The notes under the pieces: model-generated
Database searches by the model: none
Seen by the model: the letters and a program-made list of their open reading frames with translations, nothing else
What the model was told of the DNA's origin: nothing
Shown: positions 1-7,443 of the stretch, piece by piece
Numbering within the stretch: the stretch's first letter is position 1
Layout: every line of letters begins with the position of its first letter
Source: an uncultured Clostridia bacterium
GTDB taxonomy: Bacteria > Bacillota > Clostridia > TANB77 > CAG-508
Direction: 5' to 3'
Assembly (NCBI GenBank): GCA_949118805.1
Contig: CASAUJ010000027.1
Location: 1 to 20,334, forward strand
Length of the DNA stretch: 20,334 nt
Translations under genes and position numbers: made by a program

Positions 1-20
1 AAACATAAGGAGGAATTATT

Positions 21-1829
21 TTGAAAAACGGAATTAAAACATTAGCTATGTGGCTAATCATAGGAGTTATATTTATTGTTGTATTATCATCAATTGTAGA
101 AAACAGTGAAACAAAACTTAAATATTCAGAATTAATAGCCAATATCAACAGTGGAAAAATCGAAGCCATTCAGATTGAATCAGATGGAAAAACAGCTACT
201 GTTACCTTGAAAGATGATAAAATAAAAAAAGAAGTAAACATACCAAATATGGAAAACTTTATGTCTTATACAGAAGAATTCTTAAAAGAGGGTGCGTTTA
301 CTTTAGAAGAAAAATCACAATCTATATTTGTGACTGTTCTTAGTTTACTAACACCATTTGGCTTATTAATTATTTTCTTTATTTTCTGGTTCTTTATGAT
401 GGGAGGTGCTGGTCAAGGGGGAGCAGGAAGCAAAACCATGTCATTTGGAAAAAGCAAAGCAAGAATGATGACACCAGCAGAGAAAAATAAAATTACATTT
501 GAAGACGTAGCTGGAGTAGATGAGGAAAAAGAAGAACTAGAAGAAATTGTACAATTTTTGAAAAATCCAAAAAAATTTACTGATATGGGAGCTAGAATTC
601 CAAAAGGTGTTTTATTAGTAGGGCAACCAGGTACAGGTAAAACATTACTAGCAAAAGCAGTGGCAGGAGAAGCTGGTGTGCCATTCTTTATCATCAGTGG
701 ATCAGACTTTGTGGAGATGTTTGTTGGAGTAGGTGCTTCTAGAGTAAGAGATTTATTTGATCAAGCTAAGAAAAATGCACCATGTATTATCTTTATTGAT
801 GAAATTGATGCAGTAGGGCGTCAAAGAGGAGCAGGACTTGGTGGAGGACATGATGAAAGAGAACAAACATTGAATCAATTATTAGTAGAAATGGATGGAT
901 TTGCAGAAAATGAAGGAGTCATTGTATTAGCAGCAACCAACCGACCAGATGTATTAGATAAAGCTTTATTAAGAGCAGGAAGATTTGATCGACAGATTGT
1001 AGTAGGATTACCAGATGTAAAAGCAAGAGAGCAAATTTTAGAAGTACATGCAAGAAAGAAACATTTTGCAGATGATGTAGATATGAAGATAATCGCAAAA
1101 AACACATCAGGATTTGCAGGAGCAGATTTAGAAAATGTTTTAAATGAAGCAGCTTTATTAGCAGCAAGAAGAAATTTAACAGCCATTGGAATGAAAGAAA
1201 TAGAAGATGCTATGGTAAAAGTAACGATGGGACCAGAAAAAAAGACAAAAGTAAGAAGTGAAAAAGAAAATAGATTAGTGGCTTACCATGAAGCAGGGCA
1301 TGCAGTAGCAAGTCATTATTTAGAAACACAAGATCCAGTCCATCAAATATCAATTGTACCAAGAGGAATGGCTGGTGGATATACGATGTATCGTCCAACA
1401 GAGGATAAATCTTTCATGTCAAAAATGGAAATGGAAGAAAACATTGTATCACTTCTTGGAGGAAGAGTAGCAGAAGCATTGATTTTAAATGATATTTCAA
1501 CAGGAGCAAGCAATGATATTGAAAGAGCAACTGCAATAGCAAGAGGAATGGTAACTAAATATGGAATGAGTGAAAGAATTGGTGCCATTATGTTAGGAGG
1601 AAACCAAGAAGAGGTATTTTTAGGAAGAGATTTAGCACAAAGTAAGGAATATTCAGAAGAAACAGCAGCAATTATCGATGAAGAGATCAAAAGAATAATA
1701 GATACAGGATATAATCGAGCAAAACAGATTTTATCAGATCATATTGATAAATTACATCAAGTGGCAGCGGTTTTATTAGAAAAAGAAAAAATTGAAGCAA
1801 GTGAATTTGAAGAAATATTCGGAGAATAA
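21..1829 (+). CDS. ftsH: ATP-dependent zinc metalloprotease FtsH
   Basis: FtsH is a membrane-anchored AAA+ protease that extracts and degrades membrane and short-lived cytosolic proteins as a hexamer. The 602-residue product has the full family order: N-terminal membrane segment (about 9-26), external domain, second membrane segment (about 107-128), glycine-rich linker, and AAA+ domain. That domain has Walker A GQPGTGKT (201-208), Walker B IIFIDE (256-261) and the second region of homology (about 305-325). The zinc site HEAGH lies at 423-427, and a later NDISTGASNDIERAT stretch should supply the third ligand. The start is TTG, chosen because an AGGAGG site lies 6-7 bases upstream and the protein then begins directly before the first membrane segment. 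Walker A carries Q where most FtsH proteins have P (GPPGTGKT); the catalytic GK[ST] is intact. A strong terminator follows. The promoter lies outside the window. Confidence 0.97.
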   Translation: MKNGIKTLAMWLIIGVIFIVVLSSIVENSETKLKYSELIANINSGKIEAIQIESDGKTATVTLKDDKIKKEVNIPNMENFMSYTEEFLKEGAFTLEEKSQSIFVTVLSLLTPFGLLIIFFIFWFFMMGGAGQGGAGSKTMSFGKSKARMMTPAEKNKITFEDVAGVDEEKEELEEIVQFLKNPKKFTDMGARIPKGVLLVGQPGTGKTLLAKAVAGEAGVPFFIISGSDFVEMFVGVGASRVRDLFDQAKKNAPCIIFIDEIDAVGRQRGAGLGGGHDEREQTLNQLLVEMDGFAENEGVIVLAATNRPDVLDKALLRAGRFDRQIVVGLPDVKAREQILEVHARKKHFADDVDMKIIAKNTSGFAGADLENVLNEAALLAARRNLTAIGMKEIEDAMVKVTMGPEKKTKVRSEKENRLVAYHEAGHAVASHYLETQDPVHQISIVPRGMAGGYTMYRPTEDKSFMSKMEMEENIVSLLGGRVAEALILNDISTGASNDIERATAIARGMVTKYGMSERIGAIMLGGNQEEVFLGRDLAQSKEYSEETAAIIDEEIKRIIDTGYNRAKQILSDHIDKLHQVAAVLLEKEKIEASEFEEIFGE

Positions 1830-1844
1830 TTTCAGAAACAGAAT

Positions 1845-1880
1845 AAAAGTCGTTTTAGATGTTCTAGAACGACTTTTTAT
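1845..1880 (+). terminator. Intrinsic terminator of ftsH
   Basis: AAAAGTCGTT and AACGACTTTT form the outer stem. The inner bases continue pairing through one G-U pair to a TGT loop, and a T run follows. It begins 15 bases after the ftsH stop. Confidence 0.92.
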
Positions 1881-1924
1881 GTGTTTTTATATAGAAAAAG
1901 CTAAATTTCGTGGTAAGGGAACAA

Positions 1925-1953
1925 TTGTATCTTTTACAAAAATAAGGTATGAT
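1925..1953 (+). promoter_or_regulatory. Probable SigA promoter of the Rpn-family gene
   Basis: TTGTAT and TATGAT are separated by exactly 17 bases, just downstream of the ftsH terminator. Transcription would begin near 1960, ahead of the possible leader ORF at 1975 and the nuclease gene. The -35 is a moderate match, so confidence is moderate. Confidence 0.5.
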
Positions 1954-1974
1954 AAGTAAGAGAAATAAAATAAA

Positions 1975-2082
1975 ATGAAATTTAATTCAAACTATTTTAA
2001 ATTCGTAGAAAACTTCCAAAAAGAGAATAAAAAGATGAAAAAACAAGAAGAAACAACCGATTTACTAAAAAGGAAATGTTGA
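1975..2082 (+). CDS. Possible 35-residue leader ORF or displaced N-terminus of the Rpn protein
   Basis: An ATG-started lysine- and asparagine-rich ORF (begins MKFNSNYFKF, ends LLKRKC) stops at a TGA that overlaps the proposed start of the downstream nuclease gene (ATGTTGA). There is no good ribosome binding site. It may be a coupled leader peptide, chance, or the true N-terminus of the nuclease separated from it by one missing base. Restoring one A in the GGAAATG at 2072-2078 would join it in frame to the nuclease. No CGG codon is involved, so it is not one of the four CGG cases in this window. Confidence 0.25.
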   Translation: MKFNSNYFKFVENFQKENKKMKKQEETTDLLKRKC

Positions 2083-3122
2083 CTTATTGGATAATAAAAG
2101 GTAAAATGAAAGGAGAAAATAAAATAGAAGAAATTTTAAATCAAAAGAATCTAAAAAGACGAATAGAACTAGAAGAATCCAGTGTTTTCTATTATTATGG
2201 ACAGAAACAAATTCCTCATAATCATGATAAAACTTTTAAAAATTTATTTAGTAATAAAAAAGAAGCAGTTCACTTTATCAATCAATATTTAAAATTAGAA
2301 AAAATAGGGAGAGAATTAAAAGAAAGTCAAATAGAAAGCTATAAGACAGAATTAATTAATAGTCAAAAAGAATATTTAGAGACGGATATTTTATATAAAA
2401 TTGTAGGAACACAGATATTTATATTGATTGAGCAACAAAGTAAAGTAGATTATTTTATGGCACAAAGAATATTATACTACTATGTAGCAATTATGAAAGA
2501 AGTACAAAAAGAAGGAAAGCCATCCAAAAGAAAATTACCTATTATTTATCCCATTGTATTATATACAGGAAAGGCAAAATGGACAGCAGAAACAGAAATT
2601 AGTAAAATACAAACAGAAATAAAAGATTTAGAAAAAGCACTTATGTTAAAATATCGATTGGTAGATATTCATCAATATACAAAAGAAGAATTAAGGAAAG
2701 AAAGAAGTAGTATAGCAAAAGCAATGCTATTAGAGAAAATAAGAGATAAAGAGGAATTAATAGAAGAATTAGAAGAGCTTGTGAAAGAAAAATTAACCAA
2801 AGAAGAAAAAGAATTCTTGATCGATATATTAACCAATATTGTAACAGAAGAAATTGGGAAAGAAAAGGCAGAAGAATTAAAAGAAAAAATAAAAGGAAAG
2901 GTGGTAGATACAATGGTAACAGAGAATTTAAGAGATATTTTTAGGATGAATTATAAAGAAGGAATGGAAAAAGGTAGATTAAAAGGAAGAAAAGAGGGAA
3001 GAAAAGAGGGGATAGAAAACATGATTAAACAAATGTTAAGAAATAAAATGAGTGAAGAAATCATTCAAAAAATAACGAATATAAGTGAAGAAGAATTAAA
3101 GGAATTAAAGAAAACGATATAA
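2076..3122 (+). CDS. Rpn family recombination-promoting nuclease / PD-(D/E)XK transposase-like protein
   Basis: This belongs to the large family of Rpn-like nucleases, often annotated as putative transposases, which carry a PD-(D/E)XK endonuclease fold and promote RecA-independent recombination in the studied enterobacterial members. Visible landmarks are the HDKTFKNLF segment (about 50-58), ETDILYKI with the likely catalytic Asp near 104, and IFILIEQQSKVDYFMAQR (about 114-131) carrying the E and Q/K positions. The charged helical C-terminal tail has a typical repetitive YKEGMEKGRLKGRKEGRKEG stretch followed by a short three-helix-like segment. At 348 residues it is near the usual size. The start is uncertain: ATG 2076, TTG 2079 and ATG 2106 (with AAAGG at 2097-2101) are all possible. 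It is a single gene with its own likely promoter, with no inverted repeats or partner transposition genes nearby. Confidence 0.82.
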   Translation: MLTYWIIKGKMKGENKIEEILNQKNLKRRIELEESSVFYYYGQKQIPHNHDKTFKNLFSNKKEAVHFINQYLKLEKIGRELKESQIESYKTELINSQKEYLETDILYKIVGTQIFILIEQQSKVDYFMAQRILYYYVAIMKEVQKEGKPSKRKLPIIYPIVLYTGKAKWTAETEISKIQTEIKDLEKALMLKYRLVDIHQYTKEELRKERSSIAKAMLLEKIRDKEELIEELEELVKEKLTKEEKEFLIDILTNIVTEEIGKEKAEELKEKIKGKVVDTMVTENLRDIFRMNYKEGMEKGRLKGRKEGRKEGIENMIKQMLRNKMSEEIIQKITNISEEELKELKKTI

Positions 3123-3157
3123 AATACAAAAATCAGGGAAAAAATTATGAAAACTTA

Positions 3158-3186
3158 TTGACACATATCTTGTTTACTGATAGAAT
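3158..3186 (+). promoter_or_regulatory. SigA promoter of the pseudopilin-like gene
   Basis: A consensus TTGACA, 17-base spacer and TAGAAT. Transcription would start near 3193. This rules out TTG 3158 and ATG 3185 as translation starts, because they lie inside the promoter, and supports GTG 3242. Confidence 0.8.
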
Positions 3187-3241
3187 GAAAACATCAAAAA
3201 GGGAAAAAATAGAAAGACAAAAGATAAGGGGGAAAAAGAAA

Positions 3242-4531
3242 GTGAGAAAGAAAAAGCAAGCTTTAAATAAGGGAATCACTCTGATTGCTTTAGTGATTAC
3301 TATTATTGTATTGTTAATTTTAGCAGGAGTAGGAATTAGCACTTTAACAGGAGAAGGAGGAATTTTAAATAAAGCCAATACAGCCAAAACAGAAAACAAT
3401 AAAAGTAAGGTAGAAGAAGAACTAAAAATTGCGATCATGGCAATTAAAACAGAAGCCATTGAAAAAGGGGAAAAACCAACTTTACAAGAATTAGCAGATG
3501 AAAATTCAAACTATTCTTTAGAAAAACAATTTGATTTTGAATGGATCGATCAAAACACAAATCCGTTACTCATCAAAAAAGAGGGGATTTTCTGTTACAT
3601 TTATGATGATTTAAGTATGGAAGTAAGTTTAACAGATGAAACTTATGGAATTAATACCAATTTACAAAACTGTAAATTAAGTAATACGAGAACGAGAGTA
3701 GTAAAAGAATCATCTTATACCACACAGTTGTTACTCGATAAATTTTATGAGATGGAGTTGGTAGAGGTAAAAATGGGAGAACAAGACATTACAGCAGAAG
3801 CATATCAAGCAGAAAGCAAGACAATTTCCATTGAAAAATTAACAGATAATATAACCATAACAATTGTTAGCAAAATACAACTAGATAATGTAGTAACTTT
3901 AGTACAGATGTTAGATGAAAATTGTAGTTATACAACCATGACAGAAGTTATTAATGATACAGAATTTTTCAATCGACTTTTAGGAAATGAGAAAACAATA
4001 CAATATATTTTTGATAGTAAAAATGTAATTCTTCCAGGGATTACTTCTAGTGCACAAGGTTTTACAGCTGTGATCAATCATGAAACAGCCTTTCAAGCGA
4101 TGTGTGAAAATGCTAATGCACGTTTAGCCATGTATAACAGTTATACAGTGACAGAAAGTATTTTAACCAATTCAACGAAAGCATTAGAAATCATGAGAAA
4201 TAGTAGTCGCTATCAAATAGTAAGTGGAACGATTAATGCTAGAAATGGAGGAACCTTATATGGAGGAAAGGCGTTTGTTTTTTCTGTCAGTCAAAATTGT
4301 AGCAATGATGATTCTAACGCAGGTGGTACTTACACTTATAATTGTTATCATCATGGAACTTATTTAAATGGAGGAACCATAGAAAACAAAAGTGCTTATC
4401 AATGGTATGGAACAACAGGATTACTAGGAAATATTAAAAAATTTGCTTCTTCTGTTACAGCTGGACATTTTAATCATTTGCATGGTGGAGGGGATAGCGG
4501 AACAGGTTATGCAGCCATTTTCAAAATATAA
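3242..4531 (+). CDS. Pseudopilin-like secreted/surface protein with type IV prepilin leader
   Basis: The 429-residue product begins with a short basic leader, MRKKKQALNKG, followed by ITLIALVITIIVLLILAGV. This is the class III prepilin pattern: cleavage by a prepilin peptidase after Gly11, then a hydrophobic helix of about 20 residues. The family's Glu at mature position 5 is replaced by Ala. The rest is a predicted exported domain unlike the major pilins I know. It has many Asn/Thr residues and a C-terminal part rich in Gly, Tyr, His and Cys that ends near GGGDSGTGYAAIFKI. The start is GTG 3242: AAGGGGG lies upstream, the promoter at 3158-3186 excludes earlier starts, and the leader length then fits. 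No prepilin peptidase or assembly ATPase is in the window, so it would depend on a system encoded elsewhere. Function is unknown beyond likely surface or pilus association. Confidence 0.75.
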   Translation: MRKKKQALNKGITLIALVITIIVLLILAGVGISTLTGEGGILNKANTAKTENNKSKVEEELKIAIMAIKTEAIEKGEKPTLQELADENSNYSLEKQFDFEWIDQNTNPLLIKKEGIFCYIYDDLSMEVSLTDETYGINTNLQNCKLSNTRTRVVKESSYTTQLLLDKFYEMELVEVKMGEQDITAEAYQAESKTISIEKLTDNITITIVSKIQLDNVVTLVQMLDENCSYTTMTEVINDTEFFNRLLGNEKTIQYIFDSKNVILPGITSSAQGFTAVINHETAFQAMCENANARLAMYNSYTVTESILTNSTKALEIMRNSSRYQIVSGTINARNGGTLYGGKAFVFSVSQNCSNDDSNAGGTYTYNCYHHGTYLNGGTIENKSAYQWYGTTGLLGNIKKFASSVTAGHFNHLHGGGDSGTGYAAIFKI

Positions 4532-4550
4532 AAAGGAAAGAAGAAAAGAG

Positions 4551-4579
4551 AAAGTAGCAATTTCATATTGCTATTTTTT
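4551..4579 (+). terminator. Intrinsic terminator of the pseudopilin-like gene
   Basis: An 11-bp stem, AAAGTAGCAAT with ATTGCTATTTT including one G-U pair, has a TTCAT loop and merges into a run of six T. Confidence 0.88.
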
Positions 4580-4596
4580 GAATTATAGTATAAAAT
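4568..4596 (+). promoter_or_regulatory. Weak candidate promoter of the J-domain gene
   Basis: TTGCTA and TAAAAT are 17 bases apart, overlapping the 3' arm of the preceding terminator. The match is moderate. It is proposed because an upstream terminator separates this unit from the pilin-like gene. Confidence 0.35.
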
Positions 4597-4634
4597 AACT
4601 TGTAAGAAAGAAGAGAAAAGAAAGGTACAAATCT

Positions 4635-5213
4635 ATGAAAAATTATTATGAGATTTTAGAAGTTAATCCAAAAGCATCCCAAGAAATCATAGAAAAAGCT
4701 TATAAAGTATTAGTCAAAAAATATCATCCAGATTTATATACAGGAGAGAAACAAATAGAAGCAGAGAAAAAAATAAAAGAAATCAATGAAGCTTATCAAA
4801 TATTATCCGATCAATTTTTGAAAGAGCAATATGATAAAGAATTAATAAGACAAGAAATAAGAAAAAGGCAAAAGCAAGGAACAAATGCACAAAAGCAAAC
4901 AACAGGAAAGAAAGAAAATCAAGAGCAAACAAGACAAAAGACAAGACAACAAGTAAAAAAAGCAAAAGTAGGAACTTTTGGATCAATGATTGAATTATGC
5001 AAGCAATTAATAAGGGACTTAAAAAGCAAAGAAAGAAGAGAAGAACTAAAAGAGATGACTAGAAAAGATGTATTGGCAATTATTCTTACCATTTTAGTGG
5101 TCATTGTTTTGGGAATTATTCTATGGTTACTTCCATTTACCAATGGATGGATGCGAGAATTATTATTTGAAAATCCAATCTTTAATTGGATTGGAGGACT
5201 GTTCTCAAAATAG
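4635..5213 (+). CDS. Membrane-anchored J-domain (DnaJ-like) protein
   Basis: An N-terminal J domain (about residues 3-68) begins NYYEILEVNPKAS, has the obligatory HPD at 31-33 and ends with the KINEAYQILSD-type helix. It should therefore stimulate ATP hydrolysis by a DnaK-type Hsp70. A charged, glutamine- and lysine-rich linker (about 70-110) follows, then a single strongly hydrophobic segment (about 146-168, AIILTILVVIVLGIILWLL) near the C-terminus. It lacks the Gly/Phe region and zinc-finger domain of DnaJ itself, so it is a class C J protein of 192 residues that would recruit Hsp70 to the membrane. nrdG begins 26 bases downstream with its own ribosome binding site and no terminator between, so the two are probably cotranscribed. 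I do not recognise a more specific name. Confidence 0.85.
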   Translation: MKNYYEILEVNPKASQEIIEKAYKVLVKKYHPDLYTGEKQIEAEKKIKEINEAYQILSDQFLKEQYDKELIRQEIRKRQKQGTNAQKQTTGKKENQEQTRQKTRQQVKKAKVGTFGSMIELCKQLIRDLKSKERREELKEMTRKDVLAIILTILVVIVLGIILWLLPFTNGWMRELLFENPIFNWIGGLFSK

Positions 5214-5239
5214 AATTTTTATAGAGGAGAAGGAGTTAC

Positions 5240-5762
5240 ATGAATTATGCTGATATTAAGAAAATAGACACAGCGAATGGATTAGGAGTCAGAGTTTCTA
5301 TTTTTGTAAGTGGATGCACCCATCATTGTAAAAATTGTTTTAATCAGGAAGCATGGGATTTTGATTATGGGAAAGAATTCACACGGAGAAGAAGAACAAC
5401 AAATTATAAATGAATTGGAACATTCTTATATTGATGGTTTAACCCTATTAGGAGGAGAACCTTTAGAATATCGTAATCAAAAGGCATTATTACCATTTCT
5501 TAGAAAAGTAAAAGAGAAATTTCCAGAAAAAAATATATGGTGTTATACAGGATATACTTTTGATCAAGAAGTAATGGAAGAGATGTGTAAAAAATGGAAA
5601 GAGACCACAGAACTTTTAACTTATTTAGATGTGGTAGTAGATGGGGAATTTGAAGAAGACAAAAAAGATTTAACATTACGTTTTCGAGGTTCTAGTAATC
5701 AAAGAATTATTGATGTCAAAAAATCCCTAAAAGAAAAGAAAGCCGTATTATTTGAGTTTTAA
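5240..5762 (+). CDS. nrdG: Anaerobic ribonucleoside-triphosphate reductase activating protein NrdG, needing a +1 shift at a CGG codon
   Basis: NrdG is a radical SAM enzyme that installs the glycyl radical on the class III ribonucleotide reductase NrdD. Translation from ATG 5240 (GGAGAAGGAG just upstream) gives the iron-sulfur motif C26-x3-C30-x2-C33 (GCTHHCKNCF) and runs to Thr48. Next comes CGG at 5384-5386; the zero frame ends at TGA 5411 after 57 residues. Skipping C5384 gives GGA (Gly49), and the frame then continues through LTLLGGEPLE, NIWCYTGYTFD and VVVDGEFEE to the stop at 5760-5762. That gives 173 residues, the usual NrdG length. Both halves are otherwise intact. The ATG at 5310, the first one open in the second frame, would omit the cysteine motif, so it is unlikely to be a real start. 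nrdD is not in the window. Identification is firm; the mechanism of the shift is inferred. Confidence 0.9.
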
Positions 5763-5765
5763 CTA

Positions 5766-5794
5766 TTGACAACCCATACTCTTTCATGTATAAT
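5766..5794 (+). promoter_or_regulatory. Consensus SigA promoter of rpsU
   Basis: A perfect TTGACA, 17-base spacer and perfect TATAAT lie 3 bases after the nrdG stop. Transcription would begin near 5801. Confidence 0.9.
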
Positions 5795-5818
5795 AATAAC
5801 GTTAAAAGGGTTATCCCA

Positions 5819-5834
5819 CATACAGTTTCGTATG
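5819..5834 (+). promoter_or_regulatory. Small hairpin in the rpsU leader
   Basis: CATAC and GTATG pair around an AGTTTC loop in the 5' untranslated region, about 5 bases before the purine-rich ribosome binding site GGAAGGAGGGG. It could tune initiation or be a structural leader. The stem is short and nothing else supports a regulatory role. Confidence 0.3.
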
Positions 5835-5855
5835 GACCGGAAGGAGGGGAATTAA

Positions 5856-6026
5856 ATGTCAGAGATAAAAGTTAATAATGGTAATATAGAAGATGCCTTG
5901 AAAAGGTTTAAAAGACAATGTGCTAGAAATGGAGTATTACAAGAAGTACGTAAAAGAGAACATTATGAAAAACCTAGTGTAAAAAGAAAGAAAAAATCAG
6001 AGGCAGCAAGAAAAAGAAAATTTTAA
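5856..6026 (+). CDS. rpsU: 30S ribosomal protein S21
   Basis: This 56-residue basic protein has the S21 pattern: an N-terminal SEIKVNNGNIEDALKRFKRQ, then VLQEVRKREHYEKPSVKRKKKSEAA and a lysine/arginine tail. S21 binds the small subunit near the anti-Shine-Dalgarno end of 16S rRNA and aids initiation. A strong AAGGAGGGG site is about 7 bases before the ATG. It has its own consensus promoter and a terminator directly after, so it is monocistronic here. All Arg codons are AGA, AGG or CGT. Confidence 0.95.
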   Translation: MSEIKVNNGNIEDALKRFKRQCARNGVLQEVRKREHYEKPSVKRKKKSEAARKRKF

Positions 6027-6033
6027 AAAAGGG

Positions 6034-6078
6034 ATTGGAAGTGAAAAGTATAAAATACTAAAAGCTTCCAATTTTTTT
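6034..6078 (+). terminator. Intrinsic terminator of rpsU
   Basis: ATTGGAAG pairs with CTTCCAAT, with an inner AGTA/TACT pairing in the long loop, followed by a run of T. Confidence 0.85.
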
Positions 6079-6141
6079 GAAAATAAGGATAAAGTATAAA
6101 ACATAGAAAATGTAGTATACTAATTTAAAGGAGGAAAAGAG

Positions 6142-7414
6142 ATGGAATACAAACAAACTGAATTAAAAAGGGGAATAAAATTTCACACGATTCATACCGA
6201 AAAATTTAAAACAAATTTAGTTGCTATTTTTATCACAACCAAACTAATGCGAGAAAATGTAACTAAAAATGCAGTGATATCAGCTCTTTTAAGAAGAGGA
6301 TCTAAAACCATGCCATCACAAGAAGAAATTAGTAAACAAATGGAAGAAATGTATGGAGCTAGTTTTGATTGTGGTTTGGATAAAACAGGAGACAATCAAG
6401 TTTTAAAATTTTACTTAGAAAGTATAAATGATAACTTTTTACCACAAAATGGGGAAGATATGTTGAAAAATTCACTTGAGAAATTACTAGAAATTGTATT
6501 CAATCCTTATGTTGAAAACGGAAGTTTTAAGTCTGAATATGTAGAGCAAGAAAAAAATAATATCAAACAAAGAATTGAAGGAAAAATTGACAATAAAGCA
6601 AAATATAGTTTGGATCGTTGCATCGAAGAAATGTATAAAGAGCAACCATTTGGATTATACAAATTTGGTTATATAGAAGATTTAGAAAAAATGGATGCTC
6701 AGAATTTGTATCAATATTATCAAGAATTAATCAATACTTGTAAAATCGATATTTTTGTATCAGGGATGATAGAAGATAATATCAATCAAGTAGTAGAAAA
6801 GAATGAAAATATACAAAAATTGAAAGAGAGAACGCCAGACTATATACCACCAAAAGAACAAAATAAGGAACTTCCAGAAAAAGAGAATATATTAGTAGAA
6901 TCCATGGAAGTAACACAAGGAAAATTAGTATTAGGATTGAATGTAAGTTTAAAAAATGAGAAAGAGAAATATGATACTTTAATCTATAATACCATTTTAG
7001 GAGGAAGTGCTAATTCTAAAATGTTTCAAAATGTACGAGAAAAAGCACATTTAGCTTATGTAGCAAGTTCTAGTTACTTACGTTATAAAAGTAATATATT
7101 TATAAATTGTGGAATTGAAATTAGCAATTATGAAAAAGCATTAGAATTAATTAGAAAGCAAATTGAAGACATGAAAAAAGGAGAATTTACACGGAGAAGA
7201 TATTGAAAATGCCAAAAAAGGAATTTTGGCAACCATAAAAACAATTGATGATGAACAAGATACAGGAATTACTTATTATTTTGGACAAGAATTATCAGAA
7301 AATAGAATTTCAATAGAAGAATATACAAAACAAATTGAGAATGTTAAAAAAGAAGATGTAGTTCATATTGCCAATCAAGTAGCAATTCATACCATTTATT
7401 TTTTAAAAAACTGA
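6142..7414 (+). CDS. yfmF: YfmF-like inactive M16 peptidase family protein, needing a +1 shift at a CGG codon
   Basis: This is the first member of the paired M16B proteins widespread in Bacillota (YfmF/YfmH; YfmF is the family linked to elongation factor P modification in Bacillus). Like other YfmF proteins it lacks the HxxEH zinc site and begins with RGIKFHTIHTEKFKTNLVA, then ALLRRGSKTMPS. Translation from ATG 6142 (AAAGGAGG upstream) reaches Thr350 and then CGG at 7192-7194, after which the zero frame stops at TGA 7204. Skipping C7192 gives GGA (Gly351), then EDIENAKKGIL and on to the stop at 7412-7414. The total is 423 residues, matching the 420-residue partner. Without the shift the last 73 residues, part of the second M16 half-domain, are lost. 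yfmH follows 29 bases later, so they form an operon. I saw no convincing promoter; a TATACT at 6116-6121 is a possible -10. Confidence 0.88.
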
Positions 7415-7443
7415 TATGAAATCAGCAAAGGAGGAAGAAAAAA

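Noticed and set aside
413..1690. Several antisense ORFs within ftsH
   Set aside because: They are shadows of a strongly conserved sense gene, without start signals and with low-complexity hydrophobic or serine-rich translations.
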